From Williamsia sp. (GTDB lineage: Bacteria > Bacteroidota > Bacteroidia > Chitinophagales > Chitinophagaceae): DNA of 64,000 bases. Made by a program: the position numbers and the translations under genes. The notes under the pieces are model-generated. The model searched no databases. It was not told the origin of the DNA and saw nothing but the letters and a program-made list of their open reading frames with translations. The DNA lies in the NCBI GenBank assembly GCA_015069695.1, contig JADCRZ010000020.1, positions 53,307-117,306 on the forward strand. The letters are read 5' to 3'. Positions 35,208-43,479 of this stretch are shown in pieces. Position 1 is the first letter of the stretch. Each line of letters begins with the position of its first letter.

Positions 35208-35543
35208 ATGAATACAACAAATTTCAACACCCTGTACAGTCAGCTCAAAACAGGTGTGGAAACGGTCGCCAAAAATTCATTGCACGACTATGAGCAACAG
35301 GCCAAGCAAGACGGTGAAACAGCGCTCACTACCATGAAGACCAATCTGCAGCACTGGACAGCAGAGGTGGAAAACGGTTCTATGACCGGAAGCGATTTGT
35401 CTTTTTTGCTCCAGGGAGATGAAAGCCTGAGCGAGATGGTCGCGCTCAAAGAAGCCGGGCTTTCTGAAGTCCGCATCGACCAGTTCCGGAACGGACTCAT
35501 CAACATGGTCGTGAGTACGCTGACCGGTTTTATAAAAGTATAG
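35208..35543 (+). CDS. Small helical protein of the regulon
   Basis: 111 residues, entirely soluble and helical (YSQLKTGVETVAKNSLHDYE, ALTTMKTNLQHWTAEVENGS, ALKEAGLSEVRIDQFRNGLI). No signal peptide, so cytoplasmic unless exported otherwise. It begins 11 bases after the lipoprotein stop and ends 1 base before the next gene, which implies a common function with the membrane proteins around it. Family not recognised. Confidence 0.75.
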   Translation: MNTTNFNTLYSQLKTGVETVAKNSLHDYEQQAKQDGETALTTMKTNLQHWTAEVENGSMTGSDLSFLLQGDESLSEMVALKEAGLSEVRIDQFRNGLINMVVSTLTGFIKV

Positions 35544-35544
35544 T

Positions 35545-36333
35545 ATGATTTTCCAGGCCGTTACAGCAGGCTTGTACTGCACCATGTACGTGCTCCTGTT
35601 TGGGGCAATTTCCCAGGCCGGACTGGTTGCTTTTGATTTCCTGTTCCGCAAGCAGCGCAGGCCCAAAGGCAATGAAACGGCCGGACTCATGTTCGGTGCT
35701 ATCAGCCTGATCTACTCCCTGATCCTGGCCTTTGTGATTGTAGCGGTATGGACAGATTATGAAGACCTCACGGAAACCATCGGCAAGGAAACCTATAAGC
35801 TGAACGAGGTGATGACGCATAGCAGCACGCTTCCTGACAGCATCCGCCATCCGCTCGACAAAGCGCTGAAGGATTACTGCACGAACGTGGTGACGCAAGA
35901 ATGGGAACTGGGTGAAGGGGAAGTCAGTTCTTTTCCTGTTACTATTACCCGCATGCGCATGCTGCTAATGCACATCCAGCCTGGCGACAAGCTGCAGGAA
36001 AGCGTTGCTGCTGTGATCTTGGAGGATTTAAACCGCATCAGCGATCTGCGCCGCGAACGGCTTGAACATATCCGCTCCCATGTACCGCAGGTGGTATGGC
36101 TGATCTTAAAAGCCGGCAGCCTGATCCTGATCGTCTTTTCGTATTTTCTGGAAGTACCGTGGATCCATATGAAAAGAGTGTACCTGTTTTTTCTCAGCAG
36201 CATCATGGGCATGAGCTTGTTTTTGGTAGATGTACTCAACGATCCTTTTCAGGGGAGCGTAGCCGTTAGCAAGCGCCCCTATGAAATCACGCTCGAAAAG
36301 CTCCAGCAGCCTTCTTTTCTGCCAAAGAACTAA
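35545..36333 (+). CDS. DUF4239 (bestrophin-like) membrane protein
   Basis: 262 residues with four membrane helices in a 2+2 layout: VTAGLYCTMYVLLFGAISQ, MFGAISLIYSLILAFVIVAV, then WLILKAGSLILIVFSYFLEV and YLFFLSSIMGMSLFLVDVLN. The soluble middle has the DUF4239 pattern (YKLNEVMTHSSTLPD, LKDYCTNVVTQEW) and the protein ends with NDPFQGSVAVSKRPYE, typical of this family. DUF4239 is distantly related to bestrophin anion channels. It is translationally close to its neighbours, so a membrane transport or osmotic role for the operon is possible. Confidence 0.8.
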   Translation: MIFQAVTAGLYCTMYVLLFGAISQAGLVAFDFLFRKQRRPKGNETAGLMFGAISLIYSLILAFVIVAVWTDYEDLTETIGKETYKLNEVMTHSSTLPDSIRHPLDKALKDYCTNVVTQEWELGEGEVSSFPVTITRMRMLLMHIQPGDKLQESVAAVILEDLNRISDLRRERLEHIRSHVPQVVWLILKAGSLILIVFSYFLEVPWIHMKRVYLFFLSSIMGMSLFLVDVLNDPFQGSVAVSKRPYEITLEKLQQPSFLPKN

Positions 36334-36383
36334 CGTAACAGCGATGGCTTTTAATTATAAACAACCTAACTAAATGATCATTC

Positions 36384-37172
36384 ATGAAACAGCTTCTTTC
36401 TCTGTCTGGATTTCTGCTTTTGGCATTTTCTTTTACGGGTTGCCAGACCCTGAACACTTACCAGGATAAACCCGTAGTTGCCTTTATCATCATCGCAGCC
36501 ATCGTCATTTTATTTCTTGTGCTGGCTGTTAACAGCAATATACTCAGGGAAGTGGTGAACGATTCTGATGCTTTTCAGGAGAACGGGCAGAAGCTGCAAC
36601 AGCTGCAAAAAAGCCGCATACAATTTAAGTATCCATACAGTCTCAGCAGGGTGCAGTTTGGTATCTGGACAGTGATCATCTCTTCCTCATATATTTACCT
36701 GTCGCTTTGCAAAGGCGACTGCGCAAATATCCCGGTCAATAAAACAGCCCTGGTGCTCATGGGCATTTACAGCGGACTGGCGGCCGCTTCCACCCTGATC
36801 GACAAACGGGAGATCAACGACAGCCGGCCCCGCCACCAGAACACGCCTTCTCAAGGCTTCTTTGTCGATATTCTTTCCGATGACAATGGCATCAGCCTTC
36901 ACCGTTTTCAAAACCTGGTGTGGAGCGTGATTGCGGTGGTTGTTTATCTCTACAAAGTTGCAGAAATAAAAACCGGTTGCATCTTGCCTGAACTCAGCGA
37001 TACGCTGCTGGCACTAACAGGTCTCAGTACAGCAACCTACCTGGTCCTGCGCACAAAAGAAAACGATCCGCCTGCCCTGGACGCAGCCGCTACCCCGCCG
37101 GCAACTGCCAACCAGATCGACAGCACGGCCACAGGCGCAGCCACTTCTGCAAGCCCACTGGCGACGAGTTAA
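36384..37172 (+). CDS. Multi-pass membrane protein of the regulon
   Basis: 262 residues. The N-terminus looks like a lipoprotein signal (LLLAFSFTGCQT, Cys20), but five hydrophobic segments follow: VVAFIIIAAIVILFLVLAV, FGIWTVIISSSYIYLSLC, ALVLMGIYSGLAAASTLI, FQNLVWSVIAVVVYLYKV and LLALTGLSTATYLVL. A lipid-modified inner-membrane protein would be unusual, so the first stretch may simply be a helix. The C-terminus is an Ala/Thr/Pro-rich tail. No family recognised. Last gene before a strong terminator. Confidence 0.7.
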   Translation: MKQLLSLSGFLLLAFSFTGCQTLNTYQDKPVVAFIIIAAIVILFLVLAVNSNILREVVNDSDAFQENGQKLQQLQKSRIQFKYPYSLSRVQFGIWTVIISSSYIYLSLCKGDCANIPVNKTALVLMGIYSGLAAASTLIDKREINDSRPRHQNTPSQGFFVDILSDDNGISLHRFQNLVWSVIAVVVYLYKVAEIKTGCILPELSDTLLALTGLSTATYLVLRTKENDPPALDAAATPPATANQIDSTATGAATSASPLATS

Positions 37173-37217
37173 CCTGAAAGGCTTCGCGCTTATTCTCATC
37201 TCTCCCGTTCATCAACA

Positions 37218-37265
37218 GAGCTGTACTTATTGAACCTATTTTTCAATAAGTACAGCTCCGTTTTG
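37218..37265 (+). terminator. Strong rho-independent terminator
   Basis: 17-base perfect arms GAGCTGTACTTATTGAA (37218-37234) and its complement (37242-37258) with a 7-base loop, followed by CGTTTTGTTTT. Ends the four-gene operon. Confidence 0.85.
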
Positions 37266-37415
37266 TTTTAAACTCCAACAATGCCCGCCCTTTTTTCCAA
37301 GTTTTTGTTCAAAGGACCTTACAGACATGTATTTTGCAGGTACCTTGAAAACCCAGTCGGTGTAAGCCCATGCAACGCTCAGCCACTTTGCTTTGTCAGA
37401 TAAAAAAACGTTGCT

Positions 37416-37817
37416 ATGAAACAAGCGTTCGTCCTTATATACTGTTGCTTACTTGCGCTCACAGCCTGTGAAAAAGCAGACAGCACCGGAAAAAACTACC
37501 CTGAAAACCTGATTGGCAAATGGAATTACAGCCAGTCTTTTTACAGCATTGGCGGCCCCCTGATTTATACCAATACGGAAAGGCTTCACCAATGGATCGA
37601 GTTCAAAGCTGATGGCAGTTTCAGCAGCAACATGCCCGCGTTCCAGGATGTTGCCGGCTACGAAGTCCTCGATTCTGTAAAAGTAAAATTCATCCGCCCC
37701 GCATCCGCATCATCAGAGCGCTTCTTCGTCCACTTCGAACCAGCTACCAAAACGCTCACCGTAAGCTCCGCCGACCACATCTGCATCGAAGGCTGCGGCA
37801 GCAAGTTTAAAAGGTGA
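37416..37817 (+). CDS. Lipocalin-like lipoprotein
   Basis: 133 residues with lipobox ALTAC (Cys18). The pattern LIGKWNYSQSFYS at the start of the mature protein, WIEFKADGSFSSN in the middle and a final strand before KFKR matches the short lipocalin-like (DUF4488/META-type) lipoproteins frequent in Bacteroidota. Function unknown; single gene. Confidence 0.75.
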   Translation: MKQAFVLIYCCLLALTACEKADSTGKNYPENLIGKWNYSQSFYSIGGPLIYTNTERLHQWIEFKADGSFSSNMPAFQDVAGYEVLDSVKVKFIRPASASSERFFVHFEPATKTLTVSSADHICIEGCGSKFKR

Positions 37818-37862
37818 AAAGTTTGTATCTTGTCTCAATCATGATTTATAGGATGTTTTTTT

Positions 37863-38045
37863 GCCTGAACCAGGATTACACGGATTAAATGATTATAGGT
37901 TTGCAGGTTGAAGGTGGATCATCTTGGAGCTGATCGATACGCATTTTAAAAGATCGATCCTTAAACATAAGCATCGACTGTATTCAAGATGATACACGTT
38001 CAAGATCCAATCCTGTTATCCGGGTAATCCTGGTTCAGACAAAAA
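37863..38045. repeat. Paired intergenic repeat, inverted copies
   Basis: A 22-base core (TGAACCAGGATTAC followed by ACGGATTA) lies at 37866-37887. Its inverted partner is at 38016-38037, matching at 20 of 22 positions. The flanks extend the similarity imperfectly (GGATCATCTTG on one side, CAAGATGAT on the other), so the whole segment could fold into a long hairpin. An exact third core copy is at 63885-63906. Non-coding and consistent with a dispersed, REP-like genome repeat. Confidence 0.7.
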
Positions 38046-38078
38046 ATTCCTGTAAATCATGGTTCAAAGACAACCGCC

Positions 38079-40073
38079 ATGCCTGCAAAAAAGCCCCTTC
38101 TTCTTCTAGTCTTCCTTATCTTTTCATCCTTCATCTTCTCCCAGGCCGTTCAAACAGTTGATATTTGCGTGTATGGAGGAACGGCGGGGGGTGTGATGGC
38201 GGCTTATACGGCGAAAAAGCTGGGGAAATCTGTGGTACTGGTTGAGCCGGGTAGCCATACGGGCGGACTTACCACGGGCGGACTGGGGTATACGGACATT
38301 GGTAATAAATATGCCATTTCTGGTTTGTCGCGCGATTTTTACCGGCGCATCGGTAAGCACTATGGCAAGTTTGAACAATGGATCTTTGAGCCTTCCGTGG
38401 CACAGGCTACACTTGACGCGTATATCAAAGCAGCGGGTCTGTCTGTCTTGTACAGATACCGCCTCGCAGGTGTGCGAAAGAAAGGGGATAAAATCGGGGA
38501 GATCATTGTTGAACAGACCGATCACCCGGCTGCACCTAAAAACCGCACCATCCGCGCCAGCATGTTTATCGACTGTTCGTACGAAGGCGATCTGATGGCC
38601 AGGGCAGGCGTTTCTTATTTTGTTGGCAGGGAAGCCAACAGTGTGTACAACGAAACGTACAACGGCGTACAGGTACGGGAAAAACACCAGTTTCCCGATG
38701 GCATTGATCCGTATAAAATACCCGGTGATCCAAACAGCGGTTTGCTCTGGGGCATCAGCAATGGCACGCTGGATGCGCCGGGCAGCGGCGACAAAAAGGT
38801 GCAAACCTATAATTTCCGCATCTGCCTTACCAAAGACCCTTCCAACAAGATCGACATTGGCCGGCCCGCCGGCTATGATTCTACCCGGTATGAACTCCTG
38901 CTGCGCTACCTGGAAAAAAAGCCCGCCACGGATCTTTGGGCATTCCTGAAATTCGACCTGATGCCCAACAACAAAACCGACATCAACAACAACGGGCCCT
39001 TTTCTACAGATATGATCGGCATGAATTACAATTACCCTGAAGGTGATTATGCCACCCGTAAAAAGATCATCCAGGCACACGAAGAGTATACAAAAGGCTT
39101 TTTGTATTTTATCGGCCATGATCCCCGCATGCCCATCCATCTCCGTGAGCTGATGCTGCAATGGGGCTATCCAAAAGATGAGTATGCGGACAATGGGAAC
39201 TGGACACCGCAGCTCTATGTACGCGAAGCCCGCCGCATGGTAGGTGCCTATGTGATGACACAGGCCAACTGCGAAGGCAGGCAGGTGGTTGATGATGGTG
39301 TGGGCATGGCTGCTTATACGATGGACTCGCACAACACGCAAAGAGTCGTTGCAAACGGCATGGTGAAAAATGAAGGAGATGTGCAGATCGGCGGGTTTGG
39401 TCCTTACCCGATCTCCTACCGCTCATTGATCCCCAAAGCGGGCGAATGCAGCAACCTGCTGGTTCCGGTTTGTCTGTCTGCTTCCCACATCGCTTATGGA
39501 TCTATCCGCATGGAACCGGTGTTTATGGTGCTCAGCCAGTCCGCTGCCACAGCTGCCGTGCAGGCCATTGACCGCAAGGTGCCGGTTCAATCGGTAGATG
39601 TAAAGGCCCTGCAAACAGCAATCCGGAACAATCCCCTGGCAGACGGCAGTACGCCTGAGATCCTGGTCGACAACGATGACAGGGCCCACGTACAGGTGAG
39701 TGGCGAATGGAAAACAGAAAAAACCGGCAGCTATGGACCTTCTCTTTTTTCAGCTGATGGCAAAGACGGCGGTATCAAAACGGTGAAGTTTACGCCTGAC
39801 ATCCGGCAAGCAGGCCGGTATCATATCTATGCTTATTTTCCCAAGTTGAAAAATGCCAGCTCCCAAACCACGCTCACCGTATCTGATGGCCACACAGCCA
39901 AAGAAATCGTGATCAGCGAAAAAGACGTACGCGTAGAAGGACAAACAGCCGGTGAATGGGTATCGTTGGGAACCCTGCTATTACCCAAAGGCCAGGCTTC
40001 CGCTGTTACCATCTCTACAAAAAATGCGGACGGACTTGTAGCCGCTGATGCTATCCTGTTTGTACCGGAATAA
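38079..40073 (+). CDS. Secreted FAD-dependent oxidoreductase
   Basis: 664 residues with signal peptide ending FSQ. The FAD site CVYGGTAGGVMAAYTAKKLG, the second stretch GLTTGGLGYTDIGN and the central MFIDCSYEGDLMARAGVSYF identify the FAD-dependent oxidoreductase family (Pfam FAD_oxidored) often fused to a C-terminal beta domain. That domain starts near EILVDNDDRAHVQVSGEW and resembles the golvesin/xanthan-lyase-type region. Family members act on sugars or are of unknown substrate. Standalone gene downstream of the repeat. Confidence 0.85.
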   Translation: MPAKKPLLLLVFLIFSSFIFSQAVQTVDICVYGGTAGGVMAAYTAKKLGKSVVLVEPGSHTGGLTTGGLGYTDIGNKYAISGLSRDFYRRIGKHYGKFEQWIFEPSVAQATLDAYIKAAGLSVLYRYRLAGVRKKGDKIGEIIVEQTDHPAAPKNRTIRASMFIDCSYEGDLMARAGVSYFVGREANSVYNETYNGVQVREKHQFPDGIDPYKIPGDPNSGLLWGISNGTLDAPGSGDKKVQTYNFRICLTKDPSNKIDIGRPAGYDSTRYELLLRYLEKKPATDLWAFLKFDLMPNNKTDINNNGPFSTDMIGMNYNYPEGDYATRKKIIQAHEEYTKGFLYFIGHDPRMPIHLRELMLQWGYPKDEYADNGNWTPQLYVREARRMVGAYVMTQANCEGRQVVDDGVGMAAYTMDSHNTQRVVANGMVKNEGDVQIGGFGPYPISYRSLIPKAGECSNLLVPVCLSASHIAYGSIRMEPVFMVLSQSAATAAVQAIDRKVPVQSVDVKALQTAIRNNPLADGSTPEILVDNDDRAHVQVSGEWKTEKTGSYGPSLFSADGKDGGIKTVKFTPDIRQAGRYHIYAYFPKLKNASSQTTLTVSDGHTAKEIVISEKDVRVEGQTAGEWVSLGTLLLPKGQASAVTISTKNADGLVAADAILFVPE

Positions 40074-40359
40074 AAAGCCTCCACCCGGTTTTCCTCCGGT
40101 GTGCTTTCTATCCTGTTCTACAATTCCCCCGCTAAATGAGTAGAACAGGCAACACTCTCATATGCATAAGATTTACCGTGAACCATTGACTGCCCCGTTT
40201 TCGATGGCACAATGTTTTTGCTGTGCTTACAGGAGGCGATGATCTGTGGAATGGAATTACTTATCCTTTATAAACCCTGAAATCGATATCCTGCAAAATC
40301 CCGCCCGTATAACGATTTCCAGTTAGAGACAATTAATTTTTAACATGTAAACAGAATGT

Positions 40360-41529
40360 ATGAAAGCAGCAAGAATTCACGGACCCAGAGTGGTAACATG
40401 TGATACGGTTGATGATCCGGTGATTGTAAACAGCCGGGACGCCATTTTAAAGGTTACGGCCACAGCCATCTGCGGATCAGACCTCCACATTTATTCAGGC
40501 GGATTGCCCCAGCCACGCCCCATGACCCTGGGCCATGAGTTTATGGGAATTGTAGAAGAAGTCGGTTCAGATGTAAGCAACCTGCGCAGGGGCGACCGTG
40601 TAGTCGTACCATTCCCGATTGCCTGCGGCACCTGTTTCTTTTGCAACCATCACCTGCCCGGTCATTGCGAAAACAGCAACCCGCAACACTACGGCCCGGA
40701 AGGCGGTTTGCTGACCCAGAAGGGAGGCGCCCTTTTTGGCTATACCGATCTTTACGGTGGCTATGATGGCGGACAAGCCCAGTACGTACGCGTTCCATAT
40801 GCAGATTATGGCCCGCGCAAAGTGCCCGACAACCTGACCGATGAGCAAGTGCTTTTCTTAACCGATATATTTCCCACCGGCTATACAGGCATCGACTGGG
40901 GAGAAGTAAGCGGAGGTGAATCAGTAGCCATTTTTGGATCAGGACCTGTGGGCATCATGGCCGCCAAAAGCGCTTACCTGCGCGGTGCCGCCAAAGTAAT
41001 TATTGTAGACACCCTGCAATACCGGCTGGACAAGGCAAAACAGACAGCCCATGTAGAAACCATTTTATGGGATGAAGGCGCAAAAGAAGTGGTAGAGCAG
41101 ATCCGCGCCATGACCGACGGCCGCGGAGCCGACGTATGCGTGGAAGCCGTCGGTTTTGAACCGGACCGCAACCTGCTGGACCGGGCCAAAGCAGTCGTCA
41201 ACCTGGAAAAAGGTTCACCCAAAGTGCTGGAAGCCTGCATGAGCGCAGTACGCCGTGGCGGTACTGTTTCGGTGCTGGGCGTATATCCGACCACCTATGA
41301 TAATTTCCCGATCGGTCAGTTCTTCGATAAGGGCATTATCATGAAAGGCGGACAGGCACCGGCACACAAATACATCGATGAGCTGCTGAAATATGTGGTA
41401 GATGGTAAAGTGCGGCTGGATGACATCATCACCCACCGGTTACCCTTAACCGAAGTATCCCATGCATATGATATTTTCAAAAAACGCGAAGACAATTGCG
41501 TGAAGGTTGTGCTTGATCCATGGGGATAA
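40360..41529 (+). CDS. Zinc-dependent alcohol dehydrogenase
   Basis: 389 residues, medium-chain dehydrogenase fold. Catalytic zinc ligands are Cys38 in AICGSDLHIY and the His-Glu pair of GHEFMGIVEEVG. The structural zinc loop is CGTCFFCNHHLPGHC. The NAD(P) motif is FGSGPVGIMAAKSAYLRGA. The long insertion and YGGYDGGQAQYVRVPYADYG are typical of formaldehyde-dehydrogenase-like, glutathione-independent enzymes of this group. Substrate cannot be told. Monocistronic, convergent with the next gene. Confidence 0.9.
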   Translation: MKAARIHGPRVVTCDTVDDPVIVNSRDAILKVTATAICGSDLHIYSGGLPQPRPMTLGHEFMGIVEEVGSDVSNLRRGDRVVVPFPIACGTCFFCNHHLPGHCENSNPQHYGPEGGLLTQKGGALFGYTDLYGGYDGGQAQYVRVPYADYGPRKVPDNLTDEQVLFLTDIFPTGYTGIDWGEVSGGESVAIFGSGPVGIMAAKSAYLRGAAKVIIVDTLQYRLDKAKQTAHVETILWDEGAKEVVEQIRAMTDGRGADVCVEAVGFEPDRNLLDRAKAVVNLEKGSPKVLEACMSAVRRGGTVSVLGVYPTTYDNFPIGQFFDKGIIMKGGQAPAHKYIDELLKYVVDGKVRLDDIITHRLPLTEVSHAYDIFKKREDNCVKVVLDPWG

Positions 41530-41590
41530 TGTGCCATCTATCAAACACAAGCGAGTAATCAACAGAGAGAAACATCTTTCAGTTATATTA

Positions 41591-41633
41591 AAAATGGTTG
41601 CCTGGTTTGCGCGAGCTTCCAGGCAACCATTTT
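41591..41633. terminator. Bidirectional terminator between convergent genes
   Basis: Perfect 15-base arms AAAATGGTTGCCTGG (41591-41605) and CCAGGCAACCATTTT (41619-41633) with a 13-base loop. The right arm overlaps the stop of the minus-strand gene by two bases. Confidence 0.85.
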
Positions 41634-42540
41634 ATTTATGACTTGTCCGCTTCATCACCAACAGGACATTGGCTACTTTTCGCTCGCCGGTATGATCCCA
41701 GGTCTTTTTGTCGGAGGGATAGTTGACCACACCGTTTGCCGGCTCGCCCTTGATCCAGAGTGTCGTTGATCCGCCCCCATCCAGGTTGATGGCATCATCT
41801 GCCTCTATCCATCGCAAAAAATGACTTAGCTCATATAAGCTCATGCCGGCTGCCCGCTCATTTCTTCCATCAACAGTTATCAATAAAATCTGTCCCTTCT
41901 TTGTAACAGCCACAGCCGAACGGGGATGTCGCACCCGGTTAAATGCAGCTGTGTCCAGGGCTTCTTCCCGGCCATCTATCAGCAGCAAAGGCCCTGTATC
42001 CATGATGGTTTGCTGGGGCAATCCTTTTTCCCAATCAGCCGTACCATCCCATTTCACAATCGACAAACCGCGGTCCTGGATCGCTATGGCAGCCCGCTGG
42101 TGGCGGGCTCTGGCACCCTGCTCCGGCTGGCTTTCGCTGACCAGCTCGTTGTTGACTTTTAGGAAATCAACTGAACCACCATTTTTTACATCAAAAAAAT
42201 TTCCGTTGATGGCCGCCAGTGCATGGGCGCGCTCAGCAAAACCGCTGGTGGTGACCAGGTCCTTTTTCTCGTAGCCAACAGCAAAAGAAATTTTCCGCCT
42301 GGGTTTGATCTGCAGGATGTCTATGTTCTGGTGTGAACCATAGAGGTCATTAAACCAGGCATGCTTCCACTTAACTCCCCGGGCAATCTTTTTTGTAGTC
42401 CAGCGGGCTTTTTTCACCTGGACTGAATCCGGCTGGGCAGCTGCGCCCGTGGCTACCAAAACTGCCAAGCCGAAGGAGAAAATAGTTTTTGAAAGACCGG
42501 GATAAGTCCGCAGGAAAAATAACCGTCCGCTTGTATACAT
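41632..42540 (-). CDS. Phosphodiester glycosidase family protein (NAGPA-like)
   Basis: 302 residues with signal peptide ending GAAAQ. The domain runs from about residue 75: AAINGNFFDVKNGGSVDFLK, then RHPRSAVAVTKKGQILLITV and DGRNERAAGMSLYELSHFL, ending AINLDGGGSTTLWI. These are the conserved motifs of the NAGPA domain, which cleaves N-acetylglucosamine from phosphodiesters such as cell-wall polymers. Start of a minus-strand run of carbohydrate-related genes, although transcription begins further upstream. Confidence 0.9.
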   Translation of the reverse strand: MYTSGRLFFLRTYPGLSKTIFSFGLAVLVATGAAAQPDSVQVKKARWTTKKIARGVKWKHAWFNDLYGSHQNIDILQIKPRRKISFAVGYEKKDLVTTSGFAERAHALAAINGNFFDVKNGGSVDFLKVNNELVSESQPEQGARARHQRAAIAIQDRGLSIVKWDGTADWEKGLPQQTIMDTGPLLLIDGREEALDTAAFNRVRHPRSAVAVTKKGQILLITVDGRNERAAGMSLYELSHFLRWIEADDAINLDGGGSTTLWIKGEPANGVVNYPSDKKTWDHTGERKVANVLLVMKRTSHK

Positions 42541-42556
42541 CAGGATCCTTTTTCCG

Positions 42557-43387
42557 TTAGGCGCTTGTTTTGATCACTCCTCTGAAATAACCGACTGATT
42601 CAGCAATGCCGGGCAGTGGATCGGTCATGTCTTTTTCAAATTCAATGCTGCAGATGCCCTGGAAGTTGATGTCCTTAAGGGCTTTTACAACAGCCGGAAA
42701 ATCGATGGCTCCCCTGCCGATCTCGATCGCTTTGGCATCTTTTGCTGTGGAGTTTACATCCTTGATATGCAGGTCAAACAAACGGCTTTTGTAATCGCGG
42801 ATGGCTTTGCTCGGTTCGGTACCCGCGCGCAGGGAGTGGCCAATGTCCAGGCACAATCCAACGCGGGGATCCCTGTTCTTGATCAGGTCGTACGCATTTT
42901 TGGGACTGGGATAGAGCTTGTCTTCCGGACCATGGTTGTGGATGGCAATCTTGATATTGGTGTCTTTTACTTTTTGCTCTGTATAGTCCAGCAGTTCCGG
43001 GTTGGGCACCCCTACAACCAGGGGAACGCCTACCTTTTTTGCATAGTCAAATGCAGTGTCTACTTCCTGCTGCGATTTCATGTAAATAACGCCCACTGCA
43101 TATACTTTCACATTGGCATCTGCATACTGTGTCAAGACGGATTGGATCTTATCAGGCGTACTGTTCAGCGGAAGGTGGAAGTCTTTCAGGGACATGTACC
43201 GCACATCTGTCCGCTTCATCATAGCAACTGATTTCTCCACATCAAATTTTGCAAAGGTATATCCGGCAATGCCCACCTGCAGGTTGACAGCTGCCTTTGG
43301 TGTAGCAGCCCGTGAGGCGAATGGAGAAGCAACAGCACCGGCTACGCCCAGGGCTGTGTGTTGGAGAAATTTTCTTCTGGATGACAT
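42557..43387 (-). CDS. Sugar phosphate isomerase/epimerase-like TIM barrel, Tat-exported
   Basis: 276 residues with a Tat signal (SSRRKFLQHTALGVAGAVAS). The TIM barrel (xylose isomerase-like/AP_endonuc_2) shows VGIAGYTFAKFDVEKSVAMM, DVRYMSLKDFHLPLN, IKIAIHNHGPEDKLYPSP, VGLCLDIGHSLRAG and GICSIEFEKDM. The His, Asp and Glu residues in these motifs are the usual metal ligands. Substrate unknown; the periplasmic location is typical of Bacteroidota keto-sugar enzymes. Confidence 0.85.
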   Translation of the reverse strand: MSSRRKFLQHTALGVAGAVASPFASRAATPKAAVNLQVGIAGYTFAKFDVEKSVAMMKRTDVRYMSLKDFHLPLNSTPDKIQSVLTQYADANVKVYAVGVIYMKSQQEVDTAFDYAKKVGVPLVVGVPNPELLDYTEQKVKDTNIKIAIHNHGPEDKLYPSPKNAYDLIKNRDPRVGLCLDIGHSLRAGTEPSKAIRDYKSRLFDLHIKDVNSTAKDAKAIEIGRGAIDFPAVVKALKDINFQGICSIEFEKDMTDPLPGIAESVGYFRGVIKTSA

Positions 43388-43479
43388 ATCGTTTAATTAA
43401 AGTGTTGAATGTAGAAAAAATTATTGAACAGGACAGAACAGAGTCCGTTTTGCAGCAGGTTAGAACCCGGCCGGGCCCA

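Noticed and set aside
38124..39341. 405-codon minus-strand frame opposite the FAD oxidoreductase
   Set aside because: Antisense shadow; Val/Ile/His-rich with no motif, while the plus strand has clear FAD-binding motifs.
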